Notes under the pieces: model-generated
What the model saw: only the letters and a program-made list of their open reading frames with translations
Told to the model about the DNA's origin: nothing
Databases searched by the model: none
DNA from: Onchidella celtica
Lineage: Eukaryota; Mollusca; Gastropoda; Systellommatophora; Onchidiidae
Direction: 5' to 3'
DNA: 64,000 bases
Assembly (NCBI GenBank): GCA_963931925.1
Contig: OZ007575.1
Location: forward strand, 35,927,350-35,991,349
Part shown: in pieces, positions 26,401 to 38,400 of the stretch
Numbering within the stretch: position 1 is the first letter of the stretch
How the letters are laid out: every line of letters begins with the position of its first letter
Position numbers and translations under genes: made by a program

Positions 26401-29400
26401 GTCTAAAGTACTGGCCGCTAGTTTTGGAGGTCTATTGTCATCATCCGACGAGTTACAACTCTCATCTGGTGACCATTCGTCAGAACTGCCACTTGCTGAC
26501 TCATTCAATGTAATGTCAGAGTTGTCTGAATCCATTTTCAGGTGTAAAAAGTGCTTTTATTGGTCTGCTGTGGGTCTACCGATCAATCGGCTTAGGCAAA
26601 ATGGCGAATGAGGAAACCCCCGGAAAAGCGTCACTTCAAATACAAAAATAAACGTCTTCAGAAACCTGGACTGGACAAAATCCTGGATTTTATTTAATAT
26701 TTATCATCCCCCTATCGGAAAATACGCTCAGATCGGGAAAATCGAGGCGGAACGCAACGCGATCGGTGCATTTCTGGGCCCTTATCGCTATCGAAACAAT
26801 TTTTACGATTTCCCTACAGTCAGTCTTCCGGGAGTTACGGTGAAAGACCAAATTCCTGAAAAAAACTCTCCACAGCTGGGGAAACATTTTCCATGGAAAT
26901 TGAGACTTGCTTATCATATGGAATATTAGCCATTTTTCTGCATTCAGGAAAAATATTTTGCTTAAAATTGTCGTATTTTTTTTATTATTTTGATTTTTTT
27001 AAAGAGGTGTAAAAAATTACCGTTAGCCCATTTCTGTCAGATCTGCCCACATACAAGCATTGGAGCAATAGTGTAACTTGTAGTTCTAACAGTTTGCAGC
27101 TCCCTCCTGCTGAATATTATAAGAAAAAACCCTGGTCCTAAAACCTAATGTCTGCTGATGGCCACTCATATTTCCTCCTTGCGCCTTCTGATGTTTTTTT
27201 AAATTTTATTTCTTTTGTTTTGATTTGATTGTTCCCTCTGCAGTTTTCTTAATGAAAGGTCTTAATTTTTTTATTCGCCACCCACACAGCAGATACGGTC
27301 AGGTTAAATCTTATTTCATTCTCCCCTGTCATTTTTCATTCTGACAATGCTTTTCTCCCTTATCTTTCTTAATTTATTTTAATTGTTAATCTCTTATTAA
27401 TTTGTAATTAAGGTGATGCATTTGAGCATTCACATATACATTTTTGTCTTTTTAATTTGTGTGTGATTAAAACCTGATAGCCCAGTTGAAGTAAAACTGT
27501 CCACTGTTTCAGGCTAAAGAACAAGATCTGGTGTTGCCAGCACAGAAAGTAGAGACAGGTGATGAATATGAAGGAGCAACAGTTATTGAACCACTCAAGG
27601 GGTAAGATACTTTTGTCTTTTTAATTTATCGAGGAAGTTTAACCTTCAGATGAAAGTAATGTTTTGGTGGGATGTGAGGGTATTCATGCTAGTCAGTTTT
27701 ATGGAACCAAATAAACAGATACAAAAGTGTGTGTTTGTTTTTTTGTAGTTTCATGTAAAGATCAAGTGGTAGACTTCATTTTGAGAATAGTTATGTTATT
27801 GGTTGTGACAAAACTGGGCTAATTATGTGAAATACATACCTCTTTAAAAAATCAAAATAAAATATTTCTAAGGCAATTTCGAGCTAAATATTTTAACTGA
27901 ATGCAGAAAAATGGCTAATCTTTCATTATTATTATAGGCACATTTCAATTTCCATAGAAAATGACTTCTCTCCCCCCCCCCCCCCCCCCCCCCCCCCCCT
28001 CATTGGAGAGGGTTTCTCAGGAATTTGGTCTTTCACCGTAAGCCTGATTTCATCAGATCCACTCCTCAAATATGACTGTAAAATGTACTTCTTGGCAGTT
28101 TCATGGCATTGGATTAAAATTTATTTAAGAATGTGTCATCAATTAAATCCTTTCATTCTTGGTTTTGAGACAGCATCAGGAGAACACTGCGTGTGGCATA
28201 ATACTAAAATGTGGTGGTTCTCTAACTAAAAGGTTGCAGGGAAAGACGGGAAAGGTAAAAGGTGAAGAACAGAAATTTCACGCAGAGATTTCGTGTCGAT
28301 TAAACTTTTTGCTCCAGATAAGGTGCATTTTTTAAAGAACTATGTTATTGCATTTTTAAATGTTTTATGCGTTCAAGACTGCCTTTGATATTGACCATTT
28401 GTCTCATAGCTTTATTTTGTAGATATGTTCAAAGGATCAATAGTTTGATTACACGTGTCACCTTAGATATGCTAAATGACTTTATGTTTTTTGACTATTT
28501 GTTTTTTTTTTTTAGATACTATGATTTCCCAATAGCCACGCTGGATTTTGCCTCTTTGTATCCGTCCATCATGATGGCCCACAATCTTTGTTACACTTCA
28601 TTGCTCAGTCCAGCTTCAATTCAGAAAGAGGGGTAAGTAGAACTGACCACTATTTGTTTTTTAAATGGAGTCCACAGATATTTGAAAAGTATTAATACAT
28701 CTAATTTGAATCCATTAATCACAGGTGCCACTTTTCCGCTATTTGAATTTTTTCCAACTTTCGCCGCTATCGGCCGCTATGCGCTCGCTGGTTGCGCAGC
28801 TACATTAATAAAATACATGGGTGCCAGACCTCGGGTATATACCGGATTTCGGGTTTTGCTGTGTCTCCAAATTTTTTTTCCGTTTTCGTGATGTGAAGAA
28901 TTGAAAAAACACCAAAAAATTCGCGCAAGCGTGCGAGTTCGAGATATCGGCCTAATTTGCGCCTATTTTTAGCATACCCTGCGTCCCAGTGCGCATCGTC
29001 AACATAGTGCTACCGTCGTGTTCTGCCTGATTCGCCGTTTTAGATCAAGCGCTCCATGTGCATCAGCAGCTCTTCATCGCGCTGACAATAACGCGAACTT
29101 GAAAGTGAGCGAAGGGTCACAGGGTCACGAGACTCTGTACTGTGTCTGGTCAAGACCCTCGTGTCGTATGAGTATGAGTGAACGTAGCCTATCATATGTT
29201 GTACTGACTTCGTGTGTCAGCCCATGTCACCACCAGCATTAATGCTTTAGATGCCTGCAATGGTAGATCTACTCGAACTTTTATTGTCGATTGACAATGG
29301 ATGCTTTCGTTTGGAATGCCTGGTTGCTTGGTTCCTTGTGTATTGTAAATGTGGAATATATTGTGCGGATCGATATGACGTGTCAGTACTGTTACATAAA

Positions 29401-32400
29401 AATCTAGAATCTAGGTCAAGGTCGAGCATGACCACTAGATCTGTACTGATACACGTTGTACGGCTACTGGACTAATAGTCATTGTACAAAACCAACCCGA
29501 CGACGATTGGTTTAGTTTACAAAGGCCTGAAGGGGCCCGCCTGAGTCTTCTACTTCTAGTTCTCTGGCGTCAATATCATCGGGCATACCCGGATTTCAAC
29601 CTATTCAGTCCAATAAACGGTACTTATCAAGCATGAGTGAGACCTTTAAGCCTGGCTCTTCTATTATAACCACAGGGGCCGTAAGCAGTGTGAGTGAAGC
29701 AACAGCATACTGCTAAAATCGTGTTTTCATGGGTACGGAAACGAAAACGTCAAAACTCCATTAGGAAGATATGTAGTCCTATTTCTCTTGATGGGTTTTT
29801 GACGTTTCTGTTTCCGTACAAAGGAAAACTCAGCATCAGCATAACGGCGTTGAATTGAAAGGGAGATAACAGGATCAATTTTATTGGCTCAAGGGGCACA
29901 ATATACATACATGTACATGAATATAATATTAATAATAAACAGGCACAAAAGCCATGTTTTGTCTGTTGGATGTTAGTGATAAGTTCTACAAACTTATTGG
30001 AGAAATTTTTCCTTATTCAGATTAACTGTTCTACGAAATGCTATTCATCTTGTAGGACAGCTGCAGTCACACATTATATTATGAACAAAGAAAGTTGTAG
30101 ATGTACATGAAATACTCAGCAAGTGTGGTACATCATTGTGACATGTAAAGTGTTTTGTTCTCTATTTGAAATTTGCCTTTATATGGCATTGGTGTACGTG
30201 CTTTAAATGTCATTTAGTTCGTAGGTCTGTTGTTTTATCACTGCATTGCCCGGTGCCAGCGACTTCAGGTTTGGCTGATTTGGTCAAAGTGATTTTCAGG
30301 TTTCAGATGGCTCCGTTGCTGGCACCCATGAAAATAGCACTTTAGGTATCGCCAAATTGTGTTATTTATGCTTGATTAAAAAAAATAATTCTAAATAGGG
30401 GGAGGGGGGCAACACCTCCAACCTCTCCCCCCGGCGAGTCGATAAAAAGTTCCTCCTTTTTCATATTTCCTGGGTGGCACCTATGATTAATAGAGGAATT
30501 GGTTTTGATATATTTTTAAGCTGCTGATTTGTATTATATTTATTTTTCAGATTAACTAGTGACCAGTACATCAAAACCCCTTCTGGCAACTACTTCTGCA
30601 AAGCTTCAGTGAGGAAAGGGTTATTGCCAGAGATTTTAGAGCATCTCTTATCAGCAAGAAAAAAGTGGGTTGTGGTTTTATGCCATTTAGTGTCTTCATC
30701 ATCATTTGCCCATCTGTCGATCATTCAGTCAGCCACCCTGTTACTGTTTCATTCCTCGGTCCATCTTTTCATTCATGTAGTTTTGATTGTCTTCTGTTTA
30801 GCTTTCACTCACTTGGCAATCAGGAAAACTTAAAATCATGTGGGGAACGTTACATTTTACTTCCAGCCTTATTTAATATTGCGACAATAACTTTTTTTTT
30901 CCATCGCGTAATGAGAAATAAATATGCAAACTATCCACAGTTTATCTCAACACATTCACATTTGTACAGTTAATCTTTAACACGAAAAATGAAATATCTC
31001 AAGTATTTACATGCCATTTCAGGGCTAAGACAGATCTGAAAAATGAGAAGGATCCATTCAAACAGAAAGTTTTGGATGGTCGGCAGCTGGCCCTGAAGAT
31101 CAGTGCCAATTCTGTGTATGGATTTACTGGTGCCCAGGTGGGCAAACTGCCTTGTCTGGAGATTTCACAGGTGAGTTAAAATCTGGTCAAGATATAAAAC
31201 TTGATAAACATACTAAGTCTGCGACTTTCGGACAATTGTTAAACCCAGGGCTTGTTTTTATGAAAGGAAAACGTGGCATTACAGCAAACAAATTGTCCCC
31301 TTAGAATGCCAAGGTTCTGTCTCCACTTTTTGGCTGAACAGAATTACACAGTACACAGCATTTCTACTTGCCTTGTCTGTTATGTGTCAAGTGGATTTGT
31401 TATGTAATTTGTAAGTATTTACTAAAAAGAAAAAAAGTCATGTCATCAAGAGCTATGAGCACATGAAACTTCAATCATCAATTTCTCAAAAGTTGATGGA
31501 AGGAACCTTGTCATTCTAAGGTGACAAAATTTACCAGTCTCGAAGTTTTCTCATCAGCGCATTTTTCACCTAGATTTTGATATTTATACTCACTTGTGTG
31601 GGCCTTAATTTCAGGAACCACATAATCCTTATCCAATACATTTTGCTCATGTTGTTTTTGTATTTTACTTTGCCTTCAGAGTGTGACAGCTTTTGGCCGT
31701 ATGATGATAGAAATGACCAAGCAGCATGTAGAGGAGACATACACTGTGGCCAACGGCTATAAGCATAATGCTCAGGTGAGTCCAGTTTCCCCCTCAGCAG
31801 TGAAACTATGTATTTTATACAGTAGCTTTGGCATTAACTGTGGACTCATCTGTTTTTTTTATGTGTACAATGAGCAGAACATAGAAAATAAAGGCTGAAG
31901 GTTTAGTTAGACTTTAAAGCTGGTCATAACGTTGGTGAAAAATTTTGGGACAGGTCTTTGATAGGTCTGGATTTGTTGGCCTTATTAAACCAACTGGATG
32001 CATTCCAATACTTCAAGTGCCATGCCTAGTAATATGCCATTTGTTGACTGGAGGATAAATAAAGAATAAATGCATTTTCAACGAGCATTGAGAACATAGG
32101 TCAAATGATTGTTGACCAGACCGGAAGGATTCAGACTTTTTAGATATTGTCAGGATTTGCCTTGAATTATCTGTCATTTCTTTTATTGCATTCTATAATA
32201 GGAAACCTTCATTTCTCACCCGTTCAGCCTTTGTGATGCTAAAAATTCTTCATTAAGGCCTGTTTACACTGGTAGGTTTTAGGAGTAGAAAAATGGAATC
32301 GAGGCTGTGGGGGAAGAACTCTCCTAGCTTTCCGATTTTTGCTTTCCGATTTCCCCCTCGAAACGCGGCTTGTTTACACTGGTCCGTTTTCTGAATGAGA

Positions 32401-35400
32401 AGCGATGCGCATCATTTGTTTTGGTCATGTGACTGGGATGGACGCTCAGGTGGCGGCCGCTAGCCTCTCACTCGTCGAGCGAAGGAAATGTTCGGTTCAG
32501 CATTTCAATGTATGAATGTGAAATTAATCTGATCTTTCAAGGCTTTTATCATTCACTAAACTTCCAAGGGCTTCAGTTCTCGTCTGCTTGTTATGATATG
32601 TGGGCGATTTAGTATCCCATAGACAGCTCTTGCCCTCAAGAATGTTTGGGTGAAAGTTTCTTCGATAGGTCGACCGAACGCCATTTTACACCGAGGCGGT
32701 AGTCACGTGACGCATAATCTTTCCGAAATCGGAATGAAAATAGGAATGGTCCTATTCCAGTGTTTCAGGGGGAAATAGGAAAGAGTCGGATTCTATTCCG
32801 ATTTCGGAACAGTGTAAACGCGACAGGCTTTCCGCTAGATTTCCTTTCCTTTTTTCTATTCCTAAAACCTACCAGTGTAAACAGGCCTTTAGGGCTGCCT
32901 CAGCCTTACTTGCATGATCGCTCATTCACTACAGCAGCCCATTTTTATATTTCTGTAGCCAGTTTGCAAATGTTTTAAAACTGCCGTGAGGCCGATACAT
33001 TGGCCAGCATTGTTCCGGCATGTTTTGCACCCCTAATTTTATATTACTTTCTGCTGTCTTTCTATCCCGTAACCCAATAATCCATCATTCTGGTAGTCTA
33101 AAGGAAGACTTGGGCTTGGCAGTAAAAGGGTAAAAGAGATTGACGCTGAGATTGCTTTCCAAGGTAATGCTAATTGTAGCATTCTTGGGATACCATTGCT
33201 TGATGTTTTGATTTTCCGAAAACTGATAACTAAATATGTACAGTAATTACACTATAATACAACCTTTTGTAAGGTACTACCATTTTGTTACCTCCTGTTA
33301 AACAGGTCATCTACGGAGATACAGACTCTGTCATGTGTAAGTTTGGAGTCGAGACTGTAGAGGAAGCCATGAAACTCGGAAAAGAAGCTGCTGAATACAT
33401 CTCCACAAAGTTCATCAGTCCTATCCGTTTGGAATTTGAGAAGGTAAAATACGCCTCATTTGTTGGTGGGAAAATATATTTCCGTTTCCTGATCCATCAT
33501 AGATTAAATACTAAACTAATGGATTTGCTGACAGAAACACAGTCAATATTTTTTCCATCACCTGAATGAATAATTAGGTAGTCACGCCTTGCTTTTAGAA
33601 AGAGGGTACTCTGAGAAATATGGATCATTTGGGATTTCATCATTCAGAAATGTGAAATGACAATGACCTCTCATCCATTATACATCTTATTATTCAAGTC
33701 TCTTGGAAGTGAAATGAATTTTTACTAATAGTTATTTTGCTTCATGATCTGTACAGGCATACTTCCCCAAGCGATTTTGCTAATTGCCATTTTGTATATT
33801 TTGCTTTGTGATCTGGACAGGTATACTTTCCCATGAGATTTTGCCAATTGCCAATTTGTATATTTTGTTTCATCATTCGGCCAGGTATTCTTCCCTATAA
33901 GCTAATTGCCAGTTTGCATTTTTTGCTTTTGTGATTTGGACAGGTATACTTCCCGTACTTGTTGATCAACAAGAAGAGATATGCTGGGCTGTATTGGACC
34001 AATCCCAAGAAACATGACAAGATGGACTGTAAAGGAATTGAGACTGTGAGACGTGACAACTCTCCCTTAGTGGCACACCTGATCAATACTTGCCTGCAGC
34101 TGTTGTTGATTGACAGGTTTAACCTTTTCTTTCTTTCTTTCTTTTTTTTTTTTCCCAATTTTTGAATCCAATGTTCATTTTCTCTGGAGTGGAGAGAATG
34201 AATGACTGATTGTTTTTTTTTGTTTCTTGTTTTATCTTTCTTTCTTTTGACATCTGGTTTCATGATTCTTGTGTATATTTGAATTGGCCATCAGGCCTAC
34301 AATAAACTTTAACCTGAAATTTGAAACCTGTTCAGATTGCAGATTTATGACTCACACCTCTTGACTTGCTGTTTAGACATCAAAATTTGAAGAAAAGAAA
34401 GAAGAGCACCGGAAAGTTGTGGTGTCACAGCAGGGTTTGAAACAATGGCCAAAAAAGATAGGTTGCAAAGGCCCATGGTAGAAACAATAGAGGAACGTTA
34501 CAATGAGTGACCAAAAAAATAGATGGGGAAAAAAAATACAAGCTTCTGGTGCAGATGGGCAAAACTTTAACTTTGTGTACATGTCAATTGTGCTGTCTAA
34601 ACAGATCCACAATATTCTGTTATTTTACAGGATTGTCCTGTTTTTAATGTGAGAAATACTTTTTTTCCCCCTGCAAAAAAGAAATTCCCTCTCTAGGTTT
34701 GAGGATAAAAGTCATAGGCCGTGCAGACCCCCCAGGTCTCCCCGTTTTTATGATAAAACCTGCCCTCCCCGGATTCCGGGAAATCGAAAAAAAAAAAGTT
34801 TTGCTGATCACATGAAAATGACCGTATGTGCTTTTCATCATGCTGCTCGACTGATAGAATATCTATCAGAAACATAAGCTTGCACAGTCCCCACTTGGGT
34901 GGGGGTGTGGAGAGTTGGCTTGGAACTAACGTGAAGGGGACTGTGTGGTGGCCATGCCCGTGCAGACAGTTTCCCGGGACAGTGTAGAGTCTGGTCAGCA
35001 CCGGCATGTCTACAAAAGTGTCTGACTACTCACTGTGTTATCCAAGGGAGATGTTGCGGGAAGTCTATTGTCACCCAGTGGAGGGGGGAGTGGAGCCTGT
35101 CTCTTTACCTGGGCCAGATGCTATTAGAGAGGCCAGTGAACTTTTGGAGAGAAAAAAAACGGGGGGGGGGGGGGGGGGGGGGAAATTTTTGGAGTAGCAT
35201 TTTTTACCCACATTTTCAACATCGAGGGGGGAAGAGGCTGTATTATATATACGATACATGATGTTTTGGGTTTTTTTTTTAATCATGGTTATGGTGGTTG
35301 TTCTTTATGTGTGTATCTGTTTCTAAAAGGTTGCAGTAGTCTCCCCGGTCTTTGTGAAATCTCCCCAGCTTGTTAGTCAAATCTCATTCCTTTTTGTACT

Positions 35401-38400
35401 AGTTGGGAGGTCTGGTAGTGATGTCAAGGGAAACAGTCGTCTATTATTTATTTCATTTACACAACTACAAAATTTATGAGTAAGACAAAACCATTCATTC
35501 CTTTTCTTCCAGTGTCTTGATTTGATAATAATTCTGCCTTTTCATCTGATTGCAGGAATCCTCAAGGAGCCACAGAACATGCACAGCAAACTATTTCCGA
35601 CTTGCTATGTAATCGTATCGACATTTCCCAATTGGTCATCACCAAAGAGTTAACTAAAACTGATGACGAGTATGCAGGCAAACAGGCGCATGTGGAACTG
35701 GCACATAGGTAGGTTGACTTCCTGACAGACATGGGAGAGAGGCAAGATTCACAGTTATTCATTCCGCATGCATTTCTTGAATACTTAATTTAGCGTAATA
35801 TATATATTTTTATTTTAATACGAGGCTTTCTGACATACTTATGTTTTTTGCCCTATGTTAACCTTGGGCTAACTACCAACAGTAGTTGAGTGTACAGTTT
35901 TCATGAAATTTGCCCCCAAAATTTCTGGAACACCCAGTTTTGCCTAGGAATGAACTCTTTGTTTTGTGACATTATTTCCCTAGATAATTGTGCGCTTGAA
36001 TTTAATTTTGATCACTTTCATGGCCCACCAGAATGCAAAAAAGAGACCCAGGTAGTGCCCCCAAGCTTGGAGACAGAGTTCCCTATGTGATCATTGCAGC
36101 TGCCAAAGGCACAGCGGCTTATCTGAAATCTGAGGTAGGACATTTCCTGTTTGACTTTTTATCTTGTTCTCAACTACCATTTCCATTTGGTAATTTGGAG
36201 ACTGTGTTCTTGCTTTTTTGGAAACTAACACAATCATGAAATTTTCAGAGATGAAAAGGAATAAAATAATGTAGGGTACTCTACAGTTTATGGATACATT
36301 GTTCTGAAAAGTAATTAGGCAGAACGTAAAATGTGATGATGTGGATTTCCATCACAACTTTTTAAAAATTTGATTCTCCGCTAAGCACTACTGATGTAAA
36401 TCACTCAATGATGATATCTTGTTTGGGGCGTGGTCAACACATTCTGGTGCATCATTAAATTATCATGTCCACAAAATGAAGCAAATCAAGATTCCAAGGA
36501 AAGCATATGTTTTGTAAGCCTAGGTATATGCTGGGCTGTTCCGCTTGTCTTGTATTTGATTTTCGACCTATTTTGTGGTGAAAAAAGTGAGTGTTGAATT
36601 TCTCATAAGTTGTAATTGACTAGCATTGTATCAAGTTCCTACTCAGTGGTGTCATAGAGTTTATCATGACTGAAATGAGAGCTGAGCAAAGGAAACGTTT
36701 ATACCAGTAATTTTTTAATGTGGCTTTCATTTTTCAACATAAATGAGGACACAATACTCAGGAATGCTTCTTGTTATTTACTGTAGAATTTCAGAGGTGA
36801 GATAATCATGAGCAGGGTACAATATAGCAACACTCTCAATAGCAGGATGTCATTTCCATGAAAAGGACAAAATTTCTGTGATAAAGAAAATTATCATTGT
36901 TCAGTATACATTACATTATGTTTGCTTCAAAGATTTATTATGTTTTATCCTTTGCTTATGTCTTTCGCTACAGGATCCAATCTATGTGCTGGAGAACAAC
37001 GTCCCTATTGACACTCAGTACTATCTAGAAAATCAGCTCTCAAAGCCGTTGCTGCGGATATTTGAGCCCATCCTTGGAGAGAAGAAGGCTGAATCTGTGT
37101 TACTGAGTGAGTTTAATGTAGATTTTGTGTTCATATTTACCTCAGGGTAGTTCCTGAAGAAAGGGATGTCTTGATGCTTTTTTGTGGAACTGACGTCTGA
37201 TTCAGATTGTGTTTAGTGCTAAAAAAATGAATGGAATTGCTTTATGGGCTCACAGTTTCAGATGACCAAGTATTTTGTTGTTGTTTTTTTCACATACCAG
37301 TGAAGCTGCTTTGCAGTGTTACTATGTAACATCTGAGGTTGTTCTACTTCTAGTACGTTATAGTAAGGTTGTTCTAGTACGTTATAGTAGGGGGGAGTTA
37401 TTTGATCTAACTACAATCCTTTAGAAAACGAAACTATTACAGCTGTAGAAAAAATAACCTCAGCTGTTACACAGTAACACTGCAAAGCAGCTTCACTGGT
37501 TTCTTAAATGTGATTAAAGATTAATTTCGGGAACTTTCTATAGAAATATATATATATATAGACCCATGTTAGTGGTTGGTCGGTGAGTAAGTGAGTTTTT
37601 TCCCTCGTGTGGCGTAGGATATTTAGTTGTTTGCTGGTGCCTTCCTAGTATTTTATTGTTCAGTATACAGTTATTAAACTTTAGTATTATTTAATCGATT
37701 GTCGGATCTCGTGTTTATTTTTTCTACAGCTGTAATAAGATAAGATAAGATAAGATAAGATAAGATAAATTTTATTCGTCCTTGTACAAGGAAATTTGTT
37801 TTGATCATTGAATACATAACAATACAGTTACAGAAGCAGAAAGTATGATACATAGCGCGCACACACACATATATACACACACACATATATACACACACAC
37901 TGATAAATTAACTAAATTAACAAAATTAACAGTGCACACAATATGCTTCCCTAACTAAAACACATTGACCTGACACGCAGGACATAATTCAACTGTGCAC
38001 AGATTACGATCAAGATGACGACATTATTGTAACATCCTAGTTGATGATGGAATAAACGATTTAATAGTTTCGTTTTCTAAAGGGTTGTTGTTAGATCAAC
38101 TAACTCCCCCCTACTATAACGTGCTAGAACAACCTCAGCTGTTACATGTTGATATTATGGAACCCTACTATGTCAATATGTTCATGTACTAGAAATAGCT
38201 TAGTACAGAAAAATGAGTTACACCTAGTCCTATTAAAACACATCACAAAGAAGCTGTCTACACATTTTCATTCTGTAGTAGTCAGCATGCAGAAACTGAC
38301 CAATAAATCTAAATGGTTTTCTTGTTTTCTTTTCAATTTGTTCTTTTGTTTTCTGAAACAAAACAAAAACTTTCTTCTGCAATCAGAGGGAGAGCACACC

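Larger units (their letters stand above)
28720..30485. mobile_element. Outer TIR element in POLD1 intron 13
   Basis: CACAGGTGCCAC at 28720-28731 pairs in inverse with GTGGCACCTATG at 30474-30485. ATTAAT lies flush on both sides, a 6-bp target duplication. Most of its 1,766 bp is a second element (28816-30330) with related ends. No long coding frame is present. Confidence 0.55.
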
